A DNA stretch of 64,000 nt from positions 3,590,628 through 3,654,627 of the forward strand of contig NZ_CH672387.1 of NCBI RefSeq assembly GCF_000153465.1, read 5' to 3'. Position 1 is the stretch's first letter. Each line of letters starts with the position of its first letter. Below are positions 35,899-44,022 of this stretch, piece after piece. Source of the stretch: Aurantimonas manganoxydans SI85-9A1 (lineage in GTDB: Bacteria; Pseudomonadota; Alphaproteobacteria; Rhizobiales; Rhizobiaceae). Made by a program: the position numbers and the translations under genes. The notes below the pieces were generated by a model, which saw only the letters and a list, made by a program, of their open reading frames with translations, did not search any database and was not told the origin of the DNA.

Positions 35899-36411
35899 TC
35901 AGTCGGTCGGCGGTTCCAGCACCGCCAGCGTGATCCACTGCGCGGTCAGGGCCGGCTTGGTGGCGCCCTCGATCTCGATCGAAGCGTCCCAGGTGGTCTG
36001 CAGGCTGACCGCGCGCTCGGCAAGTGCGACCATCCTGAAGACGCCGCGCACCCGCGCCCCGGCCTTGACCGGATTGAGAAAGCGCACGCGATCGAAGCCG
36101 TAATTGATGCCCATCCGGGTGGTCTTCACGCCGGGGAGCGCGTCATAGGCGAGCGGCGACAGCAGCGAGATGGTCAGGAAGCCATGGGCGATCGTGCCGC
36201 CGAAGGGCGTTTCGGCCTTCGCCCGCTCCGGGTCCACATGGATGAACTGATAATCGCGCGTCGCCGCCGCAAAGCCGTCGATCATCGTCTGGTCGACGGT
36301 CATCCAGTCGGAGGTGAGCGGCGCGCCATCGAGGTGAGCGCGATAGGCCTCCATCGAGACCAGGCGGGCCTTCAGGGCCGCCTCGGTCGCGGCGACCGAA
36401 TCCAGTTCCAT
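35899..36411 (-). CDS. MaoC-family dehydratase
   Basis: A 170-residue hot-dog-fold protein of the MaoC/enoyl-CoA hydratase 2 group. The catalytic region is [32 protein letters not shown], with the conserved Asp-His dyad (here in the FIHVDPERA segment) and the glycine-rich turn. It hydrates trans-2-enoyl-CoA to (R)-3-hydroxyacyl-CoA, or works on a related substrate. Its ATG overlaps the SDR stop (TGATG), and the thiolase gene follows after 50 bases, consistent with a beta-oxidation-type operon. The N-terminal 30 residues are variable. Confidence 0.88.
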   Translation of the reverse strand: MELDSVAATEAALKARLVSMEAYRAHLDGAPLTSDWMTVDQTMIDGFAAATRDYQFIHVDPERAKAETPFGGTIAHGFLTISLLSPLAYDALPGVKTTRMGINYGFDRVRFLNPVKAGARVRGVFRMVALAERAVSLQTTWDASIEIEGATKPALTAQWITLAVLEPPTD

Positions 36412-37235
36412 CAGTGCTCCTCGAACAGTTCGTGACCGGTCTCGACCCCGATGCCGCCGTCCAGCGGCAGGATCGCGCCCGTGGTATATGCGCCGCCGCG
36501 ACCGCAAAGGAACAGGGCCGCCCCGGCAATGTCGTCCGGAGCGCCGATCCGGCCCATGGGAACGCCGCGCCCGACCGCCGCGGCCTTCTCGTCCGTGCCC
36601 GTCGCGAAGGCCGTCATCTTCGACTGGAAGGGGCCCGGTGCAAAGGCGTTGACGGTGATGTGGCGCGCGGCGAATTCCTTGGCGAGGCAGCGCGTCAGAT
36701 GATGCACCGCCGCCTTGGAGGCCGCGTAGGAATAGACGTTCTCGGCCAGCGGCGCCGCGCCCATCACCGAGCCGAGATTGACGATCCGGGCCGGGTCCTC
36801 GGCGCTGGCGGCCTTTTCCAGCAGTGGCAGCAGCCGCTGGGTCACGGTGAAGAGGCCGGCGACATTGACCCCCATGACCTTCGCCCAGGCGCTGTAGGGA
36901 AACTCTTCCAGCGGCGCGCCCCAGGACACGCCCGCATTGTTGAACAGGATATCGAGCCGGTCGGTGCGGGCCTGCACCGCTTCGGCCAGCGCCGCGACAC
37001 CGGCCTCGCTGGACACGTCGCCGGCAAAGCCCTCGACCGTGCCCGGATGACCCTCGGCATTGATCTCGGCGGCCGTCGCCTCGCAGGCCTCGGACTTGCG
37101 GGACGCGATGAGGACCCGCGCGCCGCCGCCGGCCAGTGCCGTCGCGATCATCCGGCCGATGCCCGTCGCACCGCCGGTCACGAGGGCGGTCTTGCCCTCG
37201 ACGGAAAACAGGCGTTCCAACATCGGCATGGTCAT
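36411..37235 (-). CDS. SDR-family oxidoreductase (first gene of the leftward catabolic operon)
   Basis: A 274-residue classical SDR. Cofactor loop VTGGATGIGRMIA, strand 2 ending IASRKSEACE (a basic residue that favours NADPH), NNAGVSWG, the catalytic Ser in VNLGSVMGAAP, and YSYAASKAAVHHL (Tyr-x3-Lys). The probable job is 3-hydroxyacyl-CoA dehydrogenation. Its leader begins ACCGGGAGGGACC on the minus strand, a strong ribosome-binding site before the ATG at 37235; an ATG two codons later is possible. It faces the TetR gene across a 111-base divergent promoter with a perfect inverted repeat. Confidence 0.87.
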   Translation of the reverse strand: MTMPMLERLFSVEGKTALVTGGATGIGRMIATALAGGGARVLIASRKSEACEATAAEINAEGHPGTVEGFAGDVSSEAGVAALAEAVQARTDRLDILFNNAGVSWGAPLEEFPYSAWAKVMGVNVAGLFTVTQRLLPLLEKAASAEDPARIVNLGSVMGAAPLAENVYSYAASKAAVHHLTRCLAKEFAARHITVNAFAPGPFQSKMTAFATGTDEKAAAVGRGVPMGRIGAPDDIAGAALFLCGRGGAYTTGAILPLDGGIGVETGHELFEEH

Positions 37236-37315
37236 CGGCGGTCCCTCCCGGTCGCTTGCGTCGGCGCCCGTCCGGCGACGGCGCGACGCGAAATCCTTCG
37301 TGCCGCAATTGACAT

Positions 37316-37331
37316 CATACTCGTGAGTATG
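37316..37331. promoter_or_regulatory. Perfect inverted repeat, likely operator of the TetR regulator
   Basis: CATACTC-GT-GAGTATG: 7-bp arms that pair exactly around a two-base centre, in the short divergent region between the SDR operon and the tetR gene, embedded in an AT-rich segment. TTGACA at 37309-37314 could be a rightward -35 box, and the minus strand reads TATGAT at 37319-37314, a near-consensus -10 for the SDR operon, so protein bound here would block both promoters. That is the usual arrangement for autoregulated TetR proteins. Confidence 0.7.
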
Positions 37332-37346
37332 TCCAGTGGCGACAGG

Positions 37347-38102
37347 ATGACGAGCGCGAGAACCACAGGCGACACTCAGGAGACCGGCGCCCGGCCACGC
37401 CGGGCGGCGCCGTCGCGCTCGCGGCGCGACCGGGACTTCGTGGCGGCGCGCGGCGGCGATGGCGATCCGGACGGCGTGCGGGCGGCGATCCTGGCCGCCG
37501 CGGCCCGGGCGTTCGGCGAGAGCGGCTATGCGGCCGCTTCGATCGACGACGTCGCCCGCCGCATGGGCGCGACCAAGGGCATCGTCTATCATTACTACCG
37601 CTCGAAGAACGATCTGTTCTTCGACGTCTGCCAGCACGGCATGGCGCTGGATTTCGCCGCCGTCACCCTGCATGCCCAGTCCCGCGACCGGGCAGTGACG
37701 CGGCTGCGGGCCATGGCCGAGGCGCACATCATGACGATGATGCAGGAGGTACACTTCCAGCTGGTGATCCTGCAGGGCGTCTCGCGGCATCTCAACAACC
37801 CGACGACGCCGGAAGACAAGGCGTCGCTGGACACGCTGATCGCCGAGCGGGACCGCTACGAGGCACTGTTCCGCGGGGTGATCGCCGAAGCGCGGACCCA
37901 GGGCGACCTGCCGGCGACGAGTGACATCTCCCTGGCGGGCAAGACATTCCTGGCGGTGATCAACTCGCCGGTCTTCTGGTATCGGGAGCGGGACGGCGAG
38001 ACGGCGGACGATCGCCGGACCATCGCCCACGACCTGGCATTCTTTGCATTGCGCGGCGCCGGTGCCGACGACAGCATTCTTGAGGAGGAATTCGACCGAT
38101 GA
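37347..38102 (+). CDS. TetR-family transcriptional regulator of the acyl-CoA locus
   Basis: A 251-residue TetR protein. After a long disordered basic N-terminus (about 1-50; RRAAPSRSRRDRD) the helix-turn-helix spans about 55-95: GVRAAILAAAARAFGESGY then SIDDVARRMGATKGIVYHYY, the FadR/AcrR-like pattern. The C-terminal helical domain (KDLFFDV-like segment onward) would bind an acyl-CoA or similar ligand, with TFLAVINSPVFWY near the end. Its start could also be the ATG at 37329, which lies within the operator. It is coupled to the acyl-CoA dehydrogenase gene by ATGA. Repression of both divergent operons, relieved by an acyl-CoA, is my inference. Confidence 0.85.
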   Translation: MTSARTTGDTQETGARPRRAAPSRSRRDRDFVAARGGDGDPDGVRAAILAAAARAFGESGYAAASIDDVARRMGATKGIVYHYYRSKNDLFFDVCQHGMALDFAAVTLHAQSRDRAVTRLRAMAEAHIMTMMQEVHFQLVILQGVSRHLNNPTTPEDKASLDTLIAERDRYEALFRGVIAEARTQGDLPATSDISLAGKTFLAVINSPVFWYRERDGETADDRRTIAHDLAFFALRGAGADDSILEEEFDR

Positions 38103-39349
38103 ACGAACAGAACGGCGCGATGGCGCTGGGCATGACCGAGCGGCTGAAGCCGATCCACGCGGCGGTGCGCGACATGGTGCGCCACGAGATCACGCCGGCC
38201 GGCGAAGAGTTTCTGGCCGAGGTGCCGAAGGAAGGCCGCTGGGTCTACACGGCCCGCCAGAAGGAAATTCTCGAGGGGCTGAAGGCGACGGCCAAAAGCC
38301 GCAAGCTGTGGAATTTCTGGCTGACGGATTCCGAGCGCGGCTACGGCCTCTCCACCGTCGAATACGCCTATCTCGCCGAGGAGATGGGCAAGACGCATCT
38401 GGGCGCCGAGACCTTCAACTGCTCGGCCCCCGACACCGGCAACATGGAAGTCTTCGAGCGCTATTGCACGCCAGAGCAGCAGGCGCCCTGGCTGCCCCGC
38501 CTGCTCGATGGCGAAATCCGTTCGGCCTATCTGATGACCGAGCCGGACGTCGCCTCCTCCGACGCCACCAACGTGTCGATGCCGTGCGTCGCCGACGGCG
38601 ACGACTACGTGCTGAACGGCGAGAAATGGTGGTCGTCCGGGGCCGGCGATCCGCGCTGCGAGATCTACATCGTCATGGTGAAGACCGGCGGCGACGAGCT
38701 GCCCAAGCACAAGCGCCATTCGATGATCCTGGTGCCGGCCGACACGCCGGGCATCGAGATCCTGCGCGCCATGACCGTCTATGGCGATGACGACGCGCCG
38801 CATGGCCACATGCATATCCGCTTCACCGACGTGCGGGTGCCGAAATCGGCGATGATCCTCGAGGAAGGCCGCGGCTTCGAAGTGGCCCAGGGCCGGCTCG
38901 GACCCGGCCGCATCCACCATTGCATGCGCGCCATCGGCCATGCCGAGGCGGCGCTGGAGATGATGTGCGCCCGGTCGCTGCGCCGCGAGGCCTTCGGCAA
39001 GCCGCTGGCCCAGCTCGGCGCCAATTACGACATCATCGCCAAGTGCCGCATGGACATCGAGATGGCACGGCTCCTGTGCCTGAAGGCGGCCTGGATGATG
39101 GACCAGGGCGACCAGCGGGCCGCCGCGCCCTGGATCAGCCAGATCAAGGTCGTCGCGCCGAACGTCGCCCTGTCGGTCATCGACGAGGCGGTGCAGATGT
39201 TCGGCGGCGAAGGCATTTCCCAGGACACGCCGCTGGCCCGCATGTGGACCCATGTCCGCACCCTGCGGCTTGCCGACGGCCCCGACGCGGTGCACCGCCG
39301 TCAGGTGGCGCGTTGGGAACTGGCCAAGCACACCCAGCAGAAGGTCTGA
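38099..39349 (+). CDS. ACAD11-like acyl-CoA dehydrogenase
   Basis: A 416-residue flavoprotein of the ACAD family. It begins ERLKPIHAAVRDMVRHEITPAGEEF, the pattern of the ACAD11/LvaC group rather than short-chain ACADs. FAD-binding segments include LMTEPDVASSDATNV and LNGEKWWSSGAGDPRC; the C-terminal helical domain carries GRIHHCMRAIGHAEAALEMM and FGGEGISQDTPLARMWTHVR. In LvaC and human ACAD10/11 the partner kinase phosphorylates the 4-hydroxyl and the dehydrogenase domain removes the phosphate, giving an enoyl- then 3-hydroxyacyl-CoA; the kinase gene here is in the divergent operon. Its first ATG overlaps the tetR stop as ATGA. Confidence 0.9.
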   Translation: MNEQNGAMALGMTERLKPIHAAVRDMVRHEITPAGEEFLAEVPKEGRWVYTARQKEILEGLKATAKSRKLWNFWLTDSERGYGLSTVEYAYLAEEMGKTHLGAETFNCSAPDTGNMEVFERYCTPEQQAPWLPRLLDGEIRSAYLMTEPDVASSDATNVSMPCVADGDDYVLNGEKWWSSGAGDPRCEIYIVMVKTGGDELPKHKRHSMILVPADTPGIEILRAMTVYGDDDAPHGHMHIRFTDVRVPKSAMILEEGRGFEVAQGRLGPGRIHHCMRAIGHAEAALEMMCARSLRREAFGKPLAQLGANYDIIAKCRMDIEMARLLCLKAAWMMDQGDQRAAAPWISQIKVVAPNVALSVIDEAVQMFGGEGISQDTPLARMWTHVRTLRLADGPDAVHRRQVARWELAKHTQQKV

Positions 39350-39363
39350 CGCCGGACCTGCGA

Positions 39364-39390
39364 GACCGGGGCGGTCAGGCCGCCTCGGTC
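39364..39390 (+). terminator. Hairpin after the acyl-CoA dehydrogenase gene
   Basis: GACCGGGGCGG (39364-39374) and CCGCCTCGGTC (39380-39390) pair over 11 positions with one mismatch around a TCAGG loop, 14 bases after the stop codon. There is no T tract after it, so it may stabilise the mRNA end, pause transcription or end it with Rho's help rather than act as a classical terminator. Confidence 0.45.
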
Positions 39391-39403
39391 AGCATGGTGG
39401 AAA

Positions 39404-39431
39404 GGTATGGAAACTACGCTGTTTCCGTACC
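39404..39431. promoter_or_regulatory. Inverted repeat upstream of brnTA, likely BrnA operator
   Basis: GGTATGGAAAC (39404-39414) and GTTTCCGTACC (39421-39431) form an 11-bp inverted repeat with a single mismatch (T versus C) and a six-base spacer, ending 10 bases before the brnT ATG. BrnA-type antitoxins bind such repeats to repress their own operon. It is much more symmetrical than expected by chance in this GC-rich context. Confidence 0.65.
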
Positions 39432-39441
39432 AATATGACCC

Positions 39442-39705
39442 ATGCAGTTCGAGTACGACCCGAACAAGAGCACGGCGAACAAGGCCAAGCACGGTATCGA
39501 CTTCGAGGACGCCCAGCGCATCTGGGATGATCCTTGGATGATCGAGACGCCGGCCCGCACCGACGACGAACCCCGCTTCCTGGCGGTCGGCCGGATCGGC
39601 GAGAAACACTGGGCGGCCATCTATGCCGTTCGCGCCGGCAGGATCCGGTTAATTTCCGTGCGGCGAGCCAGACAACAGGAGGTCGCATTCTATGAAAGCG
39701 CATGA
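39442..39705 (+). CDS. brnT: BrnT-family toxin (RelE-like ribonuclease)
   Basis: An 87-residue protein with the BrnT signature: FEYDPNKSTANKAKHGIDFEDA at the N-terminus, then DDEPRFLAVGRI and, at the end, IRLISVRRARQQEVAFYE. The family consists of small ribonucleases that stop translation when free of antitoxin. The basic and Arg-rich C-terminus contains the conserved RRA segment of the active site. The ATG at 39442 sits 10 bases after the inverted repeat. It overlaps brnA by 14 bases, with the toxin gene first, the usual order for BrnTA. Confidence 0.9.
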   Translation: MQFEYDPNKSTANKAKHGIDFEDAQRIWDDPWMIETPARTDDEPRFLAVGRIGEKHWAAIYAVRAGRIRLISVRRARQQEVAFYESA

Positions 39706-39907
39706 TCTCGATGCGGCATTCGATGCCGGCGAGGATGTGAGCGACCAGATCGACTGGTCGAAGGCCCGGCGGCCCAATGTCGAAACACGGCGTGTCAACG
39801 TCGATTTCCCCGCCTGGGTCGTGACGGGTCTGGACCAGCAGGCACGGCGCCTCGGGGTGACCCGTCAGGCGCTGATCAAGCTGTGGATCGCCGAACGCCT
39901 GTCCTGA
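39692..39907 (+). CDS. brnA: BrnA-family antitoxin (ribbon-helix-helix type)
   Basis: A 71-residue antitoxin. The N-terminal half, acidic (AFDAGEDVSDQIDWSKARRP), would wrap around the toxin; the C-terminal half has the Arg-rich strand NVDFPAWVVTGLDQQARRLG followed by VTRQALIKLWIAERL, the ribbon-helix-helix fold for DNA binding. It neutralises BrnT and presumably represses the operon through the repeat at 39404-39431. It overlaps the toxin gene by 14 bases, so the two are translationally coupled. Confidence 0.88.
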   Translation: MKAHDLDAAFDAGEDVSDQIDWSKARRPNVETRRVNVDFPAWVVTGLDQQARRLGVTRQALIKLWIAERLS

Positions 39908-39989
39908 AATTATGCCGGCTACGTCTGCGCAGCCTTGGCGCAACCGCGATGCCGTGACGGCGCCGGCCGCAAGCCTTTAGGGAAATTTC

Positions 39990-40958
39990 ATGAAAGCCAT
40001 CGTCTGCGAAGACTACGGTCCGATCGAGAACCTCGCCTACAAGGATGTCGACGAACCGTCGCCCGCGGGCCGCGAGGTCGTCATCAAGGCCGAGGCGGTC
40101 GGCGTGAACTATCCGGACGGCCTGCTCGTCCAGGGGCTGTATCAGGCCAGGCCCGATCTGCCCTTCGTTCCGGGCATGGAAAGCGCCGGCACCGTCGTCG
40201 CGGTCGGCCCCGACGTGACGCGGCTCAAGGTCGGCGACCGGGTCGTCGCCTCGATGCAGCTCGGCGCCTTTGCCGAAAGGGTCGCGGTTCACGAGGCCGC
40301 GGCCATGCCCCTGCCCGACGGTTTCGATGCCGGCGTCGCCTGCGCCCTCGTCTGCGGCTATGGCACCGCCCATCACGCGCTGAAGCAGCGGGCGGCGCTG
40401 AAGCCGGGCGAGACGCTGCTCGTCCTCGGCGCGGCCGGCGCCACGGGCCTTGCCGCCATCCAGATCGGCAAGACCATGGGCGCACGGGTGATCGCCGTCG
40501 CCTCGTCGGCCGAAAAGCAGGCGCTGGCCAGGGCCGAGGGCGCCGACGAGGCGATCGGCTACGAGGATCTGCGCGGCGACATCAAGCGGCTGACCGACGG
40601 CGCCGGCGTCGATGTCGCCTTCGACCCTGTGGGCGGCGAGGCGTTCGACGCGCTGGCCCGGTCGATGGCCTGGAACGGCCGCCTGCTGGTCATCGGCTTT
40701 GCCTCGGCCACCATCCCGAAGCTGCCGGTCAATCTTGCGCTGGTGAAGGGCTACAGCCTCGTCGGCGTGTTCTGGGGCGCCTTCACCCGCAAGGAGCCCG
40801 CGGTCTTCGCCGACAACATGCGCGAGTTGATGGGCTGGGCGGTCGACGGCAGCGTCCGGCCGCATGTCTCGGAGCGCGCGAAGCTCACTGACGCCGCCGA
40901 TGTCCTGCGCCGCATGCACGACCGCCAGACCACCGGCAAGATCGTCCTCGTTCCGTAG
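39990..40958 (+). CDS. NADPH:quinone reductase-type MDR oxidoreductase
   Basis: A 322-residue medium-chain dehydrogenase/reductase without structural zinc. The N-terminal GroES-like half has VVIKAEAVGVNYPDGLLVQGL and FVPGMESAGTV; the Rossmann domain is LVLGAAGATGLAAIQIGKTM, the NADPH motif of the quinone oxidoreductase group. It ends NLALVKGYSLVGVFWGAF, typical of this branch, where members are often enoyl-CoA or quinone reductases. It is separated from brnA by 82 bases. Its position downstream of the acyl-CoA dehydrogenase suggests a role in the same catabolic unit. ATG at 39990. Confidence 0.86.
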   Translation: MKAIVCEDYGPIENLAYKDVDEPSPAGREVVIKAEAVGVNYPDGLLVQGLYQARPDLPFVPGMESAGTVVAVGPDVTRLKVGDRVVASMQLGAFAERVAVHEAAAMPLPDGFDAGVACALVCGYGTAHHALKQRAALKPGETLLVLGAAGATGLAAIQIGKTMGARVIAVASSAEKQALARAEGADEAIGYEDLRGDIKRLTDGAGVDVAFDPVGGEAFDALARSMAWNGRLLVIGFASATIPKLPVNLALVKGYSLVGVFWGAFTRKEPAVFADNMRELMGWAVDGSVRPHVSERAKLTDAADVLRRMHDRQTTGKIVLVP

Positions 40959-41037
40959 GATGCAGCGTCGGCCGGGCCGAAACCGACGGCCCGGTCATGC
41001 GTTCGCCCAAGAGACATCCCAGTTTCAGGAGACATCC

Positions 41038-42084
41038 ATGTCCGCCATTCCCGATACGATGCAGGCGCTCGTCCTCAGATATGACGGCTATTCCGGCACC
41101 GCCGAAGGCCCGACCATCGAGGACCTGAAGGACTGGGTCTCGCTGGAGGAGATCGCCGTGCCGAAGCCGGAAGGCCGGCAGGTGCTGGTCCGCATCGGCC
41201 TTGCCAACATCAACCCGTCCGATCTCCACTACATCAAGGGCGAATACGGCCAGCCGCGGCGCAAGGGCGTTGCCGCCGGCTTCGAGGCGATGGGCGAGGT
41301 CGTGGCCGCCGGTGAGGACCCGGCGGCGGCCAAGCTGGTCGGCCAGCGCGTCGCGGTGTCGGTGGCGCGCACCGGGACCGGCGCCTGGGCGCAATATGCC
41401 CTCACCGATGCCGGCGCGGTCGTTCCGCTGGCCCCGCAGATGCGCGACGAGGATGCGGCGGCGCTGATCGTCAACCCGCTCAGCGCCTGGGCCATGGTGC
41501 ATCTCGCAAAGGAGCGCGGGGCGAATTCCTTCGTGATGACCGCCGGCGCCAGCCAGCTCTGCAAGCTGATGGCCTCGCTTGCCCGCGACATGGGCATGCA
41601 CGCCATCGCCGTCGTGCGCCGCGAGGAGCATCGCAGCACGCTAGAGGGCCTCGGCGCGGGCACGGTGCTGAACACAGCCCGGGAGGATTTCGAGGACATG
41701 CTCCTGCAGGCGATGAAGCAGAACCAGCCGAGGATGCTGCTCGACGCCGTGGCGGACAATCATTCGGCGACGATCTTCTCGGCCATGCCGGCCGGGGCGC
41801 ACTGGGTGATCTACGGCAAGCTCTCGCAGGAGGCGCCCCGCCTGCCGGCACTCGGCCAGATGGTGTTCATGAAGAAGGTCATCGAGGGCTTCTGGCTGAC
41901 CGAATGGCTCGGCCGCGCGACGCCCGAGCAGCGCGTCGAAGCCTTCACCGAAGTGCAGAAACGCTTCATCAGCGGTGCCTGGAAGACCGATGTCGCCGAG
42001 ACCATCCCGCTCGCCGAGGCGCCGGACCGACTCGCTGGAGCTCTCGAAGGCATGAACCGCGGCAAGGTCTTCCTGCGGCCCTGA
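41038..42084 (+). CDS. Zinc-independent MDR oxidoreductase
   Basis: A 348-residue MDR protein. Start SAIPDTMQALVLRYDGYSG; GroES half with VLVRIGLANINPSDLHYIKG; cofactor domain around FVMTAGASQLCKLMASLARD, an atypical glycine loop (AGASQLCK) differing from the standard GxGxxG, with AIAVVRREEHRSTLEGLGA following. No zinc ligands are visible. Related proteins are trans-2-enoyl-CoA reductase-like, or quinone reductase-like; cofactor and substrate are uncertain because the loop is modified. It follows the other MDR gene by 79 bases. The ATG at 41038 is preceded by AGGAGAC. Confidence 0.78.
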   Translation: MSAIPDTMQALVLRYDGYSGTAEGPTIEDLKDWVSLEEIAVPKPEGRQVLVRIGLANINPSDLHYIKGEYGQPRRKGVAAGFEAMGEVVAAGEDPAAAKLVGQRVAVSVARTGTGAWAQYALTDAGAVVPLAPQMRDEDAAALIVNPLSAWAMVHLAKERGANSFVMTAGASQLCKLMASLARDMGMHAIAVVRREEHRSTLEGLGAGTVLNTAREDFEDMLLQAMKQNQPRMLLDAVADNHSATIFSAMPAGAHWVIYGKLSQEAPRLPALGQMVFMKKVIEGFWLTEWLGRATPEQRVEAFTEVQKRFISGAWKTDVAETIPLAEAPDRLAGALEGMNRGKVFLRP

Positions 42085-42239
42085 GGGCGGCCTGCCGCGG
42101 CGTGATTTCGCTGCACCGCGGCAAAATCTCGGCCGCTTGGTTCATGTCGGGCCGGCGCGGCCTATATGCCCGTTTCACCCGAGCGTCCGGCCGCATCGCA
42201 GGCGGGCGCCACGACGACGAGACAGGCTCTGGAGGCGAC

Positions 42240-44015
42240 ATGTGCGGAATTTGCGGTGAGATCCGGTTTGACGGAAATTCGGCGTCGCCGGAACGCATTT
42301 CCAGAATGTCCGCCTGCCTCGAGCGCCGCGGCCCCGACGGCTCCGGCCAGGTGGTGCGCGGCCGGGTCGGCCTCGGCCATCGCCGGCTGAAGATCATCGA
42401 TTTGAGCGAGAAGGCCGAGCAGCCGATGGTCGACCCCGATCTCGGCCTCACCATCGCCTTCAACGGCTGCATCTACAATTACCCGGAACTGCGCCAGGAA
42501 CTGGAGGGCAAGGGTTACCGCTTCTTCTCCCATGGCGACACCGAGGTGATCCTGAAGGCGTATCACGCCTGGGGCCGCGATTGCGTCAAGCGCTTCCACG
42601 GCATGTTCGCCTTCGTCCTGCACGAGCGCGAGACCGGCCGGGTGCTGCTCGCCCGCGACCGCTTCGGCATCAAGCCGCTCTATCTGTCGCAGAACGACAA
42701 GCGCCTCTATGTCGGCTCGTCGCTGCAGGCGATCCTGCGCACCCGCGACGTCGACACCTCGATTGATCGTGAGGCGCTGCACCACTACATGACGTTCCAC
42801 GCGGTGGTGCCGCCGCCGCTGACCATCGTCAAGGGCGTGCGCAAGCTGCCGCCGGCGACGACGCGGCTGATCGAGGCCGACGGCAGCTACAGCGACGAGA
42901 TGTTCTGGGCGCCGAACTTCGCACCGCTGCCGGGCGACGAGAAGCTGTCCTCCAACGACTGGCGCGACCTCGTCATGGAATCGCTGAAGACCGCCGTCGC
43001 GCGCCGCATGGTCGCCGACGTGCCGGTCGGCGTACTGCTGTCGGGCGGCGTCGATTCCTCGCTGATCGTCGGGCTCCTCGCCGAGGCCGGCCAGAAGGAC
43101 CTCAACACCTTCTCGATCGGCTTCGAGGATGCCAATGGCGAGGTCGGCAACGAGTTCGAGTTCTCCGACCTGATCGCCAATCACTACGGCACCGAGCACC
43201 ACAAGATCTTCGTGCCGGGCTCGGAACTGATGGAGCATCTGCCGGGCACCATCGCCGCCATGTCGGAGCCGATGGTTTCCTACGACAATGTCGGCTTCTA
43301 CCTCCTGTCGCGCGAGGTCTCCAAGCACATCAAGGTGGTCCAGTCGGGCCAGGGCGCCGACGAGATCTTCGGCGGCTATCACTGGTACCCGCCGATGGTC
43401 GGCGCCAACGATCCGCTGGCCGCCTACAGCCGCGCCTTCTTCGACCGCTCCGACGAAACGCTGCGCCGGCAGATTTCGCCGGAATGGCACGCGGGCAGCG
43501 ACGTCAGCCGCGAATTCGTCGAGCGCCATTTCGCGATGGCCGGCGCCACCAACCCGGTCGACAAGGCCCTGCGGGTCGACGCCCACATCATGCTGGTGGA
43601 CGATCCGGTCAAGCGCGTCGACAACATGACCATGGCCTGGGGCCTGGAGGCGCGGGTGCCGTTCCTCGACCACGAACTGGTCGAGCTGGCCGCGCGCGTG
43701 CCGGCCGAGGAAAAGCTCAAGCAGGAGGGCAAGGGTGTCCTCAAGGAGGTTGCGCGGCAGGTCGTCCCGTCCGAGGTGATCGACCGGAAGAAGGGTTATT
43801 TCCCGGTCCCGCAGCTCAAATACATCTCCGGCCCCTATCTCGACATGGTGCAGGACACGCTGCGCTCCGACAGCGCCCGCTCCCGCGGCCTGTTCCGCGA
43901 CGACTATCTCGACACGCTGTTCGCCAATCCGGCGGACCACATCACGCCGCTGCGCGGCTCGGAACTGTGGCAGGTCGCGCTTCTGGAAATGTGGCTTCAG
44001 CAGCAGGAGCTGTGA
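42240..44015 (+). CDS. asnO: N-acetylglutaminylglutamine amidotransferase
   Basis: A 591-residue class II amidotransferase of the asparagine synthase family that amidates N-acetylglutaminylglutamine to the osmolyte NAGGN. Cys 2 (MCGICGEIRF) is the glutaminase nucleophile; the glutaminase domain runs to about residue 210 (RRGPDGSGQVV; FNGCIYNYPELRQ). The synthetase half has the ATP pyrophosphatase loop VLLSGGVDSSLIVGLLAE, QSGQGADEIFGGYHWYP and VDNMTMAWGLEARVPFLDHELVEL. It differs from true AsnB by the family-specific insertions after residue 450. It starts the three-gene operon; RBS GGAGG at 42231-42235, ATG at 42240. Confidence 0.93.
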   Translation: MCGICGEIRFDGNSASPERISRMSACLERRGPDGSGQVVRGRVGLGHRRLKIIDLSEKAEQPMVDPDLGLTIAFNGCIYNYPELRQELEGKGYRFFSHGDTEVILKAYHAWGRDCVKRFHGMFAFVLHERETGRVLLARDRFGIKPLYLSQNDKRLYVGSSLQAILRTRDVDTSIDREALHHYMTFHAVVPPPLTIVKGVRKLPPATTRLIEADGSYSDEMFWAPNFAPLPGDEKLSSNDWRDLVMESLKTAVARRMVADVPVGVLLSGGVDSSLIVGLLAEAGQKDLNTFSIGFEDANGEVGNEFEFSDLIANHYGTEHHKIFVPGSELMEHLPGTIAAMSEPMVSYDNVGFYLLSREVSKHIKVVQSGQGADEIFGGYHWYPPMVGANDPLAAYSRAFFDRSDETLRRQISPEWHAGSDVSREFVERHFAMAGATNPVDKALRVDAHIMLVDDPVKRVDNMTMAWGLEARVPFLDHELVELAARVPAEEKLKQEGKGVLKEVARQVVPSEVIDRKKGYFPVPQLKYISGPYLDMVQDTLRSDSARSRGLFRDDYLDTLFANPADHITPLRGSELWQVALLEMWLQQQEL

Positions 44016-44022
44016 TCGCGCC

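Noticed and set aside
42094-42123. GCCGCGG...CCGCGGC inverted repeat before asnO
   Set aside because: A 7-bp stem over a loop of about 15 bases is easily expected by chance in this GC-rich sequence.
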